Of a stretch of DNA of 64,000 nucleotides, positions 16,731 through 24,499 are shown piece by piece; positions within the stretch are counted from its first letter, which is position 1, and the number at the start of each line of letters is the position of its first letter. The position numbers and the translations under genes were made by a program. The stretch covers positions 4,464,001 through 4,528,000 of the forward strand of contig NZ_CP124681.1 in NCBI RefSeq assembly GCF_029961765.1. Direction: 5' to 3'. The stretch is from Nocardioides sp. QY071 (GTDB lineage Bacteria; Actinomycetota; Actinomycetes; Propionibacteriales; Nocardioidaceae). The notes beneath the pieces are model-generated. The model was given only the letters and a program-made list of their open reading frames with translations. It was not told the origin of the DNA and searched no databases.

Positions 16731-17501
16731 ATGAACCAGCGCTTCACCGACCGCACCGCGATCGTCACCGGAGCCGCCGGCGGCATCGGCCTGGCCATCG
16801 CCCGCACCCTCGCCGCGGGCGGCGCGAACGTCGTCGTCGCCGACCTCGACGAGGCGGCCGCCAAGTCCGCCGCCGACATCCTGCCCCGGGCGACCGCCGT
16901 GGCCTGCGACGTCCGCGACGAGGACCAGGTCCAGGCGCTGGTCGCCACGGCCGTGGCGACGTACGGCGGACTGCACCTCATGGTGCCCAACGCCGGCGTC
17001 GCGGGCGTCGCGCCGATCATCGCGATGGACCTGGCCGAGTGGCGCCGCGTGACGTCGGTGAACCTCGACGGCGTCTTCCTCTCGATCCGGTACGCCGCCC
17101 CCGCGATCATCGCCAGCGGCGGCGGCAGCATCGTCACCGTCGCCTCGGTCACCGCCACCGCCGGCACCCCGCTCGTCGGTGCGTACGCCGCCGCCAAGGC
17201 CGGCGTCGTCAACCTGACCAAGACCGCGGCCACCGAGCTGCGCGACCACGGCGTCCGCGTCAACGCCGTGCTGCCCGGCTTCGTCGAGACCCCGCTGGTC
17301 ACCGGCCAGGTGGCGTCCTTCGAGTCGATCCTCGGGCTGCCCGAGGGCGGGTTCGCCGGCCTCATCGCCCAGAAGCAGGGCCGGTTCGGCACGGTCGAGG
17401 AGGTCGCGAACGCGGTCGCCTTCCTGGCCAGCGACGAGGCGAGCTTCTGCAGTGGCAGCGGGCTGGTGCTCGACGGCGGGCTGGACGCCGGGCTGTTCTG
17501 A
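16731..17501 (+). CDS. SDR family oxidoreductase (FabG-like)
   Basis: A 256-residue classical SDR: TGAAGGIGLAIARTLA, VVVADLDEAA, VPNAGVAG (Pro replaces the common first Asn), VASVTATAGTPLVGAYAAAK (Ser-Tyr-Lys) and a C-terminal SGSGLVLDGGLDAG. FabG-like members reduce 3-ketoacyl-CoA or oxidise cyclic alcohols using NAD(P). The ATG is preceded by GAGAGGAAG. It is the last gene of the cluster and is followed by a large hairpin between it and miaA. The precise substrate is unknown. Confidence 0.87.
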   Translation: MNQRFTDRTAIVTGAAGGIGLAIARTLAAGGANVVVADLDEAAAKSAADILPRATAVACDVRDEDQVQALVATAVATYGGLHLMVPNAGVAGVAPIIAMDLAEWRRVTSVNLDGVFLSIRYAAPAIIASGGGSIVTVASVTATAGTPLVGAYAAAKAGVVNLTKTAATELRDHGVRVNAVLPGFVETPLVTGQVASFESILGLPEGGFAGLIAQKQGRFGTVEEVANAVAFLASDEASFCSGSGLVLDGGLDAGLF

Positions 17502-17513
17502 GGCGGCTGCCCA

Positions 17514-17576
17514 CCGCACCCCCTACGTATCGGTCGTGATTTCCAACGAACCGCGACCAATACGTAGGGGGTGCGG
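17514..17576. repeat. 63-bp hairpin element between convergent genes
   Basis: The 17-bp arms CCGCACCCCCTACGTAT (17514-17530) and its exact complement (17560-17576) enclose 29 nt that are themselves imperfectly symmetrical around CGGTCGTG and CGCGACC. It fills nearly the whole gap between the SDR gene and miaA, which converge. It could act as a bidirectional terminator, but it has no T-run. It resembles the element at 51963. Confidence 0.7.
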
Positions 17577-17580
17577 CAGA

Positions 17581-18504
17581 TCAGACGGCACGTACGACGG
17601 CGAGCGCCTTCGCCACCCGCTCCGGGTCGTCGTACGGCAGCCAGGTGATCCGCGGGTCGTTGCGCCACCACGCGAGCTGGCGGCGGGCGAACTGCCGAGT
17701 GGCGACGGCGGTCCGCTCGATCGCGTCCTCGACCGACATCTCGCCGGCGAGGACCGCGATCGCCTGCCGGTAGCCGATGGCGAGCGCGGCAGTGCGTCCC
17801 TCGGCGAGGCCCTCGTCGAGCAGCCGGGCGACCTCGTCGAGCAGGCCGTCGTCGAACATCTGCCGCACGCGGGCGGCGATCCGCTCGTCGAGGACCTCGC
17901 GGTCGATGGAGACGCCGAGCTGGACGGTGTGCGGGTCGACGTACTCCTGGACGGGGAGGTTCGCGCTGAACGGGGCGCCGGTGATCTCGATGACCTCGAG
18001 GGCGCGCACGACACGACGGCCGTTCTCGACCTCGATCCGCTCGGCGGCGACCGGGTCGAGCCCGCGCAGCCGGGCGTGGAGCACCGGGCTGCCGACCTCG
18101 GCGAGCTCGGCCTCGAGCCGCGTCCTGACGGCGGGATCGGTGCCGGGGAACTCGAACCGGTCGAGGATCGCCCGCGTGTAGAGCGCGGACCCGCCGACCA
18201 GGACCGGCGTGGCGCCCCGGCTCCTGAGGTCGGCGATGGCCGCGCGCGCCCAGCCCTGGAACTCCGCGACGGTGGCGGGGTCGCGGACGTCGAGGGTGTC
18301 GAGCAGGTGGTGGGGGATCCCGCGGCGCTCGGCGAGCGCCAGCTTCGCCGTGCCGATGTCCATGCCGCGGTAGACCTGCATCGCGTCGGTGTTCACCACC
18401 TCGCCGCCCAGCACCTCGGCCAGGTCGAGGGAGAGCGACGTCTTGCCGCTGGCCGTCGGCCCGACGATCGCGACGATCGGAGGCGTGGTGGACGTTCCCG
18501 GCAT
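17581..18504 (-). CDS. miaA: tRNA dimethylallyltransferase
   Basis: MiaA transfers a dimethylallyl group to N6 of A37 in tRNAs reading UNN codons. The 307-residue protein has the P-loop IVGPTASGKTSLSLDLAE, the substrate-binding VNTDAMQVYRGMDIGTAK, the LVGGSALYTRAILD region, and a C-terminal AIGYRQAI...QFARRQLAWWR. The ATG at 18504 gives the normal length. MiaB, which methylthiolates the same base, is encoded 2.2 kb upstream on the same strand; two antitoxin genes, a Nudix gene and others on the plus strand, plus the S51 peptidase gene, lie between them. Confidence 0.95.
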   Translation of the reverse strand: MPGTSTTPPIVAIVGPTASGKTSLSLDLAEVLGGEVVNTDAMQVYRGMDIGTAKLALAERRGIPHHLLDTLDVRDPATVAEFQGWARAAIADLRSRGATPVLVGGSALYTRAILDRFEFPGTDPAVRTRLEAELAEVGSPVLHARLRGLDPVAAERIEVENGRRVVRALEVIEITGAPFSANLPVQEYVDPHTVQLGVSIDREVLDERIAARVRQMFDDGLLDEVARLLDEGLAEGRTAALAIGYRQAIAVLAGEMSVEDAIERTAVATRQFARRQLAWWRNDPRITWLPYDDPERVAKALAVVRAV

Positions 18505-18569
18505 GGGATTAGTGTGGCAATGACCCAGACCCGGCGGCCCACTCGGGCCGGGACCGCGAGGAGCAGAGC

Positions 18570-18824
18570 ATGGGATTCATGGACAGGCTGAAGGGCGCCA
18601 AGGACACGGTCACCGAGAAGGTCGGCGAGGCGGTCGACAAGCACGGCGACAAGATCGAGTCCGGTCTCGACAAGGCGGCGGGCTTCGTGGACGACAAGAC
18701 CGGCGGCAAGTACCACGACAAGATCGAGGGCGCGACCGGCAAGGCCAAGGACGCGCTCGGCAAGTTGGAGAACGACGGCCCGGACGCCGAGCCGCCTGGC
18801 AGCGACACTCCGCCGTCTCCCTGA
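18570..18824 (+). CDS. MT0933-like antitoxin family protein (copy 1)
   Basis: An 84-residue, Lys/Asp-rich, helical protein with the hallmark N-terminus MGFMDRLKGAKDTVTEKVG and the core KAAGFVDDKTGGKYHDKIE of the MT0933 (Rv0909)-type antitoxin family. The C-terminal 15 residues are Pro/Glu/Asp-rich and probably disordered. GAGGAG lies upstream of the ATG. The family name comes from a mycobacterial pair whose toxin is a START-like protein; no such toxin gene is adjacent here. A stress-response role independent of a toxin is equally possible. Confidence 0.75.
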   Translation: MGFMDRLKGAKDTVTEKVGEAVDKHGDKIESGLDKAAGFVDDKTGGKYHDKIEGATGKAKDALGKLENDGPDAEPPGSDTPPSP

Positions 18825-18830
18825 TCGTCT

Positions 18831-18836
18831 AGGGTG
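18831..18836 (+). promoter_or_regulatory. Possible -10 box before second antitoxin-like gene
   Basis: TAGGGT lies 6 nt after the stop of copy 1 and 52 nt before the GTG of copy 2, so copy 2 may have its own promoter. Confidence 0.35.
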
Positions 18837-18888
18837 ACCGGCGGTGGCCCAGGTCGGGCCGTCGTACTGACACCAATGGGGGTTTCTC

Positions 18889-19092
18889 GTGGGCTTTCTC
18901 GATGACGCCAAGGACAAGCTGAGCGACGCGGTCGACAGCCAGGGCGACAAGATCGGCGACGCGGTGGACAAGGCCGCCGACTTCGCCTCCGACAAGACCG
19001 GCGGCAAGTTCGACGACAAGATCGACCTGGGCGCCGACAAGGCCAAGGACGCCCTCGACTCGCTCGACGGCCAGAACGACGACATCAGCTGA
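18889..19092 (+). CDS. MT0933-like antitoxin family protein (copy 2)
   Basis: A 67-residue paralogue of the preceding gene, sharing MGFLDDAKDKLSDAVDSQGD and KAADFASDKTGGKFDDKID. It is more acidic and lacks the Pro-rich tail. The GTG start is preceded by a G-run (ATGGGGGTTTC). The tandem arrangement points to local duplication followed by divergence. No toxin partner is visible on either side; the next gene is a Nudix hydrolase. Confidence 0.73.
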   Translation: MGFLDDAKDKLSDAVDSQGDKIGDAVDKAADFASDKTGGKFDDKIDLGADKAKDALDSLDGQNDDIS

Positions 19093-19123
19093 CGGGCGAC
19101 CACCGGCAGAAGCGAGCATCTCG

Positions 19124-19612
19124 GTGACCGTGACGGACCCCGCGACCGGGAAGAGCCGGTTCGCCGTCGTCCCCGCCTCCTACGTCTTCCTCCTGCGGCA
19201 GGCCGGTGGCGGCGCGGACACCGAGGTGCTCCTGCAATTGCGGCAGAACACCGGCTACATGGACGGTTTCTGGGCCGCCGCCGCGGCCGGACACGTCGAG
19301 CGCGGCGAGACCGCCGAGGTCGCCGCCCGCCGCGAGGCGCTCGAGGAGATCGCCGTCGACGACCTCGACCTCACCTTCGTGACGGCGATGCAGCGCACGG
19401 CCCACGACCTGCCGATCGACGAGCGCATCGACTTCTTCTTCACCGCCCGCGCCTGGAGCGGCGAGCCGCGCATCGTCGAGCCCGCCAAGTGCGCGGACCT
19501 GCGCTGGTTCCCGCTGTCCGCGCTGCCGGACCCCGTCGTGCCCCACGAGGCGGTCGTCCTCGCCGGGTTGCGCGCCGGCGACCTGCCGCCGCTGAGCAAC
19601 CACGGCTTCTGA
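19124..19612 (+). CDS. Nudix hydrolase
   Basis: A 162-residue Nudix protein that would hydrolyse a nucleoside diphosphate linked to another moiety. The Nudix box reads GHVERGETAEVAARREALEE, with the catalytic REALEE glutamates intact. The glycine usually found just after is replaced by alanine (EIAV). The GTG start is set 31 nt after the second antitoxin-like gene, so co-transcription is possible. The stop codon sits inside a 23-bp tandem repeat. The substrate is not predictable. Confidence 0.87.
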   Translation: MTVTDPATGKSRFAVVPASYVFLLRQAGGGADTEVLLQLRQNTGYMDGFWAAAAAGHVERGETAEVAARREALEEIAVDDLDLTFVTAMQRTAHDLPIDERIDFFFTARAWSGEPRIVEPAKCADLRWFPLSALPDPVVPHEAVVLAGLRAGDLPPLSNHGF

Positions 19613-19652
19613 GAAGTCCGCGCCGCTCGTTCTGAGAGGTCTGCGCCGCTCG
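19607..19652 (+). repeat. 23-bp tandem duplication at the end of the Nudix gene
   Basis: Two adjacent 23-bp copies (19607-19629 and 19630-19652) differ at two positions. The first copy contains the last Phe codon and TGA stop of the Nudix gene, so the duplication created a second TTCTGA just downstream. It has no obvious hairpin. Confidence 0.6.
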
Positions 19653-19699
19653 CCAACGGTTACCACCTGTCCAGGTGCTCCCCGAGCGAGAGGAGAGCC

Positions 19700-19951
19700 A
19701 TGAACGAGGAACTGCCGCCCCGGCCCGAGCCCGTGGCGGAGCCGCCGGCGCCGCCGCCGGGCGGTCCGCACCGGATCGAGGGGGTCGGTGGGGACGGCGC
19801 CTACAGCACCGAGTCGCGTGACCCGAGCCCATGGCGCAACCCTGCCACCGACGACGAGCTGCCCGCGGACACCGTCACGTCCGAGGACACCGACACCGAG
19901 GCCACCAAGGGCAACCCCGAGGTGCCGCCGGAGACCGAGTCACCCGCGTAG
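19700..19951 (+). CDS. Small acidic, disordered hypothetical protein
   Basis: An 83-residue protein rich in Pro, Glu, Asp and Thr without hydrophobic core, e.g. LPPRPEPVAEPPAPPPGG and DTVTSEDTDTEATKGNPEV. A good ribosome-binding site (GAGAGGAGA) lies just before the ATG, which supports expression. The last 12 bp overlap the convergent end of the S51 peptidase gene. Function is unknown. Confidence 0.6.
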   Translation: MNEELPPRPEPVAEPPAPPPGGPHRIEGVGGDGAYSTESRDPSPWRNPATDDELPADTVTSEDTDTEATKGNPEVPPETESPA

Positions 19952-20674
19952 CAGCCGGGTGTCGAGCCGGGTCTCGACGGCCGTGCCGTCGGGACCCCGC
20001 TCGACCAGGTACGCCGCCTTGTCGGCCTTCTCCGTCAGCGCCTCGACCAGGTCGGTGCCGCGGTAGTGCAGCCCGACGCCGTCGTCGGTGGCGTAGCCGG
20101 CCGGCAGCGTGCCGTCGGCGATGAGCTGCTGGAACAGCGGGCGGCGCTGCTCCTCGGAGTCGTAGTGGACGCCGTTGGACCACGGCACCAGCCCGAGCCC
20201 GTTGGTGACCGGGCGCAGGTCGGGGCCGAACGAGTCGGTGGTGCCGCCGCTGTGCCAGCAGATCGACCCGGCGGACACGCCGGTGAGCACGACGCCGGCC
20301 TCCCACGCCTCGCGCATCACGTCGCCAACACCGTGCAGGTCCCACATCGCCAGCAGGCCGGCCACGCTGCCGCCCCAGACCCAGATCACGTCCTGCGAGA
20401 GCAGGTGCTCTCGGACGTCGTCCACGTTGGGCATGGTGAACAGCGACAGGTGGTTGCCGTGGAAGCCGGCCTCCTGCGCCATGTCGTAGAAGTCGCGGAC
20501 CACCGCGGGCTGGTCACCGCAGGCCGTGGCGAGGAAGCACACGCGGGGCGCGCGGCCCTCGACGCCGGCCAGGTCGACGGCGTACGTCGTCAGCGGGCCG
20601 ACCGACCACCTGGTTCGTGCGCCGGGCACGACCCCGCCCGAGGTCGCGACGATGGTGGGAGCGTCCGCAGCCAC
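19940..20674 (-). CDS. Peptidase E-like (family S51) protein
   Basis: A 244-residue member of the S51 dipeptidase E/cyanophycinase-like fold, related to class I glutamine amidotransferases. The nucleophile elbow is GVSAGSICWHSGG (Ser in a G-x-S-A-G motif), preceded by VIWVWGGSVAGLLAMW. PepE-type enzymes cleave Asp-X dipeptides; related proteins of unknown substrate occur beside miaB in many actinobacteria. The GTG start lies 3 nt after the miaB stop, so it is co-transcribed with miaB. Confidence 0.83.
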   Translation of the reverse strand: MAADAPTIVATSGGVVPGARTRWSVGPLTTYAVDLAGVEGRAPRVCFLATACGDQPAVVRDFYDMAQEAGFHGNHLSLFTMPNVDDVREHLLSQDVIWVWGGSVAGLLAMWDLHGVGDVMREAWEAGVVLTGVSAGSICWHSGGTTDSFGPDLRPVTNGLGLVPWSNGVHYDSEEQRRPLFQQLIADGTLPAGYATDDGVGLHYRGTDLVEALTEKADKAAYLVERGPDGTAVETRLDTRLLRG

Positions 20675-20677
20675 GGC

Positions 20678-22174
20678 TCACCCGCACACGGGCGCGTCGG
20701 GCAGCGGTGCCGGCACGCCGATCGAGGGCATGCCGAGGCCGACACCGGTGGGTGCGGCAGGAGAGGCGGTCCGCCGCTCCCACGCGTCACCCGAGCGGGT
20801 ACGACGCAGCGCGCGGACCGGGCCGTCAGCGACGAGGTGGTGCGGGGCGGCGTACGTGACCTCGACGGTGACCATGTCACCGGGCCGTGGCTCCCCGTCG
20901 ACCTGCGAGAAGTCGGCCTCGAAGTGGACCAGGCGGTTGTCGGGCGCGCGGCCGGAGAGCCGGTGGGTCTCGGCGTCCTTGCGGCCCTCGCCCTCGGCGA
21001 CCATCAGCTCGAGCTCGCGGCCGACGAGACGCTTGTTCTCGTCCCAGGTGATCTCGTTGACCACCTCGACGAGGCGGTTGTAGCGGTCGGTGACCTCGGC
21101 CTGGTCCACCTGGTCGGGCAGGGTGGCGGCCGGGGTGCCGGGGCGCTTGGAGTACTGGAACGTGAACGCGCCGGCGAACCTGGCCTCCCGGACGACCTTG
21201 AGGGTCTCCTGGAAGTCCTCCTCGGTCTCGCCGGGGAAGCCGACGATGATGTCGGTGGTGATCGCGGCGTCGGGGAGCGCAGCGCGCACCCGCTCGATGA
21301 TCCCGAGGAACCTCTCCTGGCGGTAGGAGCGGCGCATGTCCTTGAGGACCTTCGAGGAGCCGGACTGCAGCGGCATGTGCAGGCTCGGCATCACGTTCGG
21401 CGTCTGGGCCATCGCCTCGATGACGTCGTCGGTGAACTCGGCCGGGTGCGGGCTGGTGAACCGGACCCGCTCGAGGCCCTCGATGTCGCCGCACGCGCGC
21501 AGCAGCTTGGAGAACGCCTGCCGGTCGCCGAACTCCACGCCGTACGCGTTGACGTTCTGGCCCAGCAGCGTGATCTCGGAGACGCCCTCGGCGACCAGAG
21601 CCTCGATCTCGGCCAGGATCTCGCCCGGCCGGCGGTCCTTCTCCTTGCCGCGCAGGCTCGGCACGATGCAGAACGTGCAGGTGTTGTTGCAGCCGACGCT
21701 CACCGACACCCACGCGGCGTACGCCGACTCGCGCTTGGTCGGCAGGGTCGACGGGAAGACGTCGAGCGACTCGAGGATCTCGACCTGCGCCTCCTGCTGG
21801 CTGCGCGCCCGGTCGAGCAGCGCCGGCAGGGAGCCGATGTTGTGGGTGCCGAACACGACATCGACCCACGGCGCCCGCTTCACGACCGTGTCGCGGTCCT
21901 TCTGCGCCATGCAGCCGCCCACGGCGATCTGCATGCCGGGGCGCTTCGCCTTGACCGGCGCGAGGTGACCGAGGTTGCCGTAGAGCCGGTTGTCGGCGTT
22001 CTCGCGCACCGCGCAGGTGTTGAACACGACCACGTCGGCCTGCTCACCATCGGGCGCAGCCCGGTAGCCGGCGTCCTCGAGGAGTCCCGAGAGGCGCTCG
22101 GAGTCGTGGACGTTCATCTGGCACCCGTAGGTGCGGACCTCGTAGGTCCTCGGCTGTTCTGCGGTGGCGCTCAT
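20678..22174 (-). CDS. miaB: tRNA-2-methylthio-N6-dimethylallyladenosine synthase
   Basis: MiaB is a radical-SAM methylthiotransferase that converts i6A37 of tRNA (the MiaA product) to ms2i6A37. The 498-residue protein has the auxiliary-cluster cysteines C18, C54 and C88 (TYGCQMN, NTCAVRENADNRLYG, GGCMAQKD) and the radical-SAM triad GCNNTCTFC at 162/166/169. A C-terminal TRAM domain ends near 460. The C-terminal 40 residues are a Pro/Gly-rich extension. TACCCT lies 9 nt before the ATG and may be a promoter. Confidence 0.96.
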   Translation of the reverse strand: MSATAEQPRTYEVRTYGCQMNVHDSERLSGLLEDAGYRAAPDGEQADVVVFNTCAVRENADNRLYGNLGHLAPVKAKRPGMQIAVGGCMAQKDRDTVVKRAPWVDVVFGTHNIGSLPALLDRARSQQEAQVEILESLDVFPSTLPTKRESAYAAWVSVSVGCNNTCTFCIVPSLRGKEKDRRPGEILAEIEALVAEGVSEITLLGQNVNAYGVEFGDRQAFSKLLRACGDIEGLERVRFTSPHPAEFTDDVIEAMAQTPNVMPSLHMPLQSGSSKVLKDMRRSYRQERFLGIIERVRAALPDAAITTDIIVGFPGETEEDFQETLKVVREARFAGAFTFQYSKRPGTPAATLPDQVDQAEVTDRYNRLVEVVNEITWDENKRLVGRELELMVAEGEGRKDAETHRLSGRAPDNRLVHFEADFSQVDGEPRPGDMVTVEVTYAAPHHLVADGPVRALRRTRSGDAWERRTASPAAPTGVGLGMPSIGVPAPLPDAPVCG

Positions 22175-22244
22175 GACCGCTCAAGGGTACGGCGCACGGC
22201 GGTGACGACCCGAATCCCTCACCGCTGTCTTGCCGGCGTCTGGT

Positions 22245-22250
22245 TAGGGT
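22245..22250 (+). promoter_or_regulatory. Leaderless -10 box
   Basis: TAGGGT lies 6 nt before the ATG at 22257. Confidence 0.5.
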
Positions 22251-22256
22251 CAGGGC

Positions 22257-22652
22257 ATGGCTGACACCGCTCCCCCAGGCTTCGTCGCCCGCAACAACGA
22301 GGTCATCGGCAGCATCCTCAGCATCCTCGCGCTGCTGGTCTCGGTCGGCATGGGCGCCGGGCTGATGTTCGGCACCGGCACCCGTGGCGTCTCGGCGATC
22401 CTCACCGTGCTGACGGTGGCTGGTGGTGCGTTCACGCTGCTGCTGCTCGGGGTGGGGACGGTGCTGCGCGGTGCCACGCCGACGGACCAGTGGGAGGCCG
22501 AGGAGACGGCCTGGCGAGCCGAGCGTGGCCTCGACCCGCTCACGGACGCCGACCGGGCAGCCTCGGCGAAGGCCCATCGCCGCGCGGCTTTGCTGGCCGT
22601 GCTCGCGCTGCTCGTGGGACTGGCGCTGAGCGTGCTGCCCGACATCTTCTAG
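22257..22652 (+). CDS. Three-TM hypothetical membrane protein
   Basis: A 131-residue protein with predicted spans at about 17-36, 43-65 and 109-128, and a charged cytoplasmic loop (TDQWEAEETAWRAERGLDPL) between the second and third. No family is recognised. It is divergent from miaB and lies upstream of the glutamate transporter genes, separated from gluA by inverted repeats and gluA's own promoter. Confidence 0.62.
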   Translation: MADTAPPGFVARNNEVIGSILSILALLVSVGMGAGLMFGTGTRGVSAILTVLTVAGGAFTLLLLGVGTVLRGATPTDQWEAEETAWRAERGLDPLTDADRAASAKAHRRAALLAVLALLVGLALSVLPDIF

Positions 22653-22654
22653 TT

Positions 22655-22687
22655 CGGACACAGTCCGGCAACATTGTCGGACGTCCG
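22655..22687. promoter_or_regulatory. Paired short dyads upstream of gluA
   Basis: CGGACACAGTCCG (22655-22667) and CGGACGTCCG (22678-22687) are two short dyads sharing CGGAC/GTCCG, placed between a stop codon and the gluA promoter. They may be a tandem operator or a weak terminator. Confidence 0.35.
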
Positions 22688-22723
22688 GGCCGGAGGTACT
22701 AGCCGAGCATGGCCCATCGGGAC

Positions 22724-22729
22724 TAGCGT
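22724..22729 (+). promoter_or_regulatory. Leaderless -10 box, gluABCD
   Basis: TAGCGT lies 8 nt before the ATG at 22738 and is probably the promoter of the whole transporter operon. Confidence 0.5.
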
Positions 22730-22737
22730 CCACGCGT

Positions 22738-23523
22738 ATGACCGTCACCGACGACGTTCCCGTGGGCGACAACGCGCCCCGCTCCGGCGAATCCCTGGTC
22801 GAGCTCGTCGACGTGCAGAAGTGGTACGGCGGGCTGCACGTGCTCCAGGACATCAACCTGAGCGTGGGCCGCGGCGAGGTCGTCGTGGTGATCGGCCCCT
22901 CGGGCTCCGGGAAGTCGACCCTGTGCCGCGCGATCAACCGCCTGGAGCCGATCGACTCGGGTCAGATCCTGATCGACGGATCGCCGCTGCCGCAGGAGGG
23001 CAAGGCCCTCGCCCGGCACCGCGCGGACGTGGGGATGGTGTTCCAGAGCTTCAACCTGTTCGCCCACAAGACGATCCTGCAGAACGTCGCGCTGGGCCCG
23101 ATCAAGGTGCGCAAGCAGTCGAAGGCGGAGGCCGAGAAGCGCGCGCGCGAGCTCCTCGACCGGGTCGGGGTGGGCCACCAGGCCGACAAGTACCCGGCCC
23201 AGCTGTCCGGTGGGCAGCAACAGCGCGTCGCGATCGCCCGGGCGCTGGCGATGGAGCCGAAGGTCATGCTCTTCGACGAGCCCACCTCGGCCCTCGACCC
23301 GGAGATGATCAAGGAGGTCCTCGACGTCATGGTCGACCTCGCCGAGCGGGGGATGACGATGATCGTGGTGACCCACGAGATGGGCTTCGCGCGCACCGCC
23401 GCCAACCACGTGGTGTTCATGGCGGACGGCCGCATCCTCGAGACGGGCGACCCCGAGACCTTCTTCACGAACCCGGAGAGCGACCGGGCCAAGGACTTCC
23501 TCGGCAAGATCCTCAAACACTAG
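22738..23523 (+). CDS. gluA: Glutamate ABC transporter ATP-binding protein
   Basis: The ATPase of a polar amino-acid importer, 261 residues. It shows Walker A GPSGSGKST (53-61), the Q-loop VFQSFNLFAHKT, the ABC signature LSGGQQQRVAIARAL, Walker B VMLFDEPTSALDPE and the switch histidine in VVTHEMGFA. A 20-residue acidic leader precedes the usual start of the domain. The order ATPase, lipoprotein, two permeases is that of the corynebacterial gluABCD operon, which imports glutamate. gluB follows after 12 nt. Confidence 0.92.
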   Translation: MTVTDDVPVGDNAPRSGESLVELVDVQKWYGGLHVLQDINLSVGRGEVVVVIGPSGSGKSTLCRAINRLEPIDSGQILIDGSPLPQEGKALARHRADVGMVFQSFNLFAHKTILQNVALGPIKVRKQSKAEAEKRARELLDRVGVGHQADKYPAQLSGGQQQRVAIARALAMEPKVMLFDEPTSALDPEMIKEVLDVMVDLAERGMTMIVVTHEMGFARTAANHVVFMADGRILETGDPETFFTNPESDRAKDFLGKILKH

Positions 23524-23535
23524 AAGGAGTAGCGC

Positions 23536-24420
23536 ATGCGACTGAACAGACTGAAGGTTGCCGCGGCAGCCGTTCTCGTGGCGTCGACGCTCGCCGCATG
23601 CGGCGACGCCGGCAACGACGACGACAAGGGCATCGAGGTCGACGTCAAGACCGACGCCGCCTCGCAGTTCGACGAGGGCACCCGGATGCGGGAGCTGGCC
23701 GACGACGGGAACATCAAGATCGGCGTCAAGTACGACCAGCCCGGCATCGGCTTCAAGGGCGCCACCGACGACGCCCCCGCCGGCTTCGACCCCGAGATGG
23801 GCAAGGTCCTCGCCGCGAGCCTCGGCATCGCCCCGGAGGACATCACCTGGGTCGAGACGATCTCGGCCAACCGGGAGTCCTTCCTGCAGAAGGGCGAGGT
23901 CGACCTGGTCATCGCGTCGTACTCCATCACCGACGAGCGCAAGCAGGTCGTCGGCCAGGCTGGCCCCTACTACGTCACCGGCCAGCAGCTGCTGGTGAAG
24001 TCGGACAGCAAGATCGCCTCGCTCGACGACGTGAAGGGCACTGAGGTGTGCTCGGTCACCGGCTCCACGTCGTTGGACAACATCGAGAAGGCGGGGGCCA
24101 CGCCGCGCGGCTTCGACACCTACTCGGAGTGCGTCGACCAGGTCCTCAACGGATCCGTCGACGCGATGACGACCGACGGCGCGATCCTGCTCGGCTACGC
24201 CGCGGAGCACCCGGACGAGCTCAAGGTCGTGGTCGACCCGTTCTCCGAGGAGCGGTACGGCGTCGGCTACTCCCTGGACCACCCGGAGATGTGCCAGTGG
24301 ATCGAGGACACCATCAAGGCCGCTCAGGACGACGGCGACTGGGCCAAGGCGTTCGAGGTCACGCTCGGCAAGTCGGGTGTCGACACGCCGGAGCCGCCGG
24401 CGATGGACCCCTGCGCCTGA
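23536..24420 (+). CDS. gluB: Glutamate ABC transporter substrate-binding lipoprotein
   Basis: A 294-residue periplasmic-binding-like protein. The signal peptide ends in the lipobox LAAC (Cys near 21), so it is anchored to the outer face of the membrane. SBP family 3 features are present: IKIGVKYDQPGIGFKG, GFDPEMGKVLAASLG, TDERKQVVGQAGPYYVTGQQ and CSVTGSTSLDNI. AAGGAG lies ahead of the ATG. It delivers glutamate or a similar acidic amino acid to the GluC/GluD channel. Confidence 0.92.
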   Translation: MRLNRLKVAAAAVLVASTLAACGDAGNDDDKGIEVDVKTDAASQFDEGTRMRELADDGNIKIGVKYDQPGIGFKGATDDAPAGFDPEMGKVLAASLGIAPEDITWVETISANRESFLQKGEVDLVIASYSITDERKQVVGQAGPYYVTGQQLLVKSDSKIASLDDVKGTEVCSVTGSTSLDNIEKAGATPRGFDTYSECVDQVLNGSVDAMTTDGAILLGYAAEHPDELKVVVDPFSEERYGVGYSLDHPEMCQWIEDTIKAAQDDGDWAKAFEVTLGKSGVDTPEPPAMDPCA

Positions 24421-24499
24421 TCACCGTCCGCCCGTGGGCCCGGCACCCGGTGCCGGGCCCACGGCGGGTCTGATTCGAACGAGAAGGAGGGTCGCCGAC

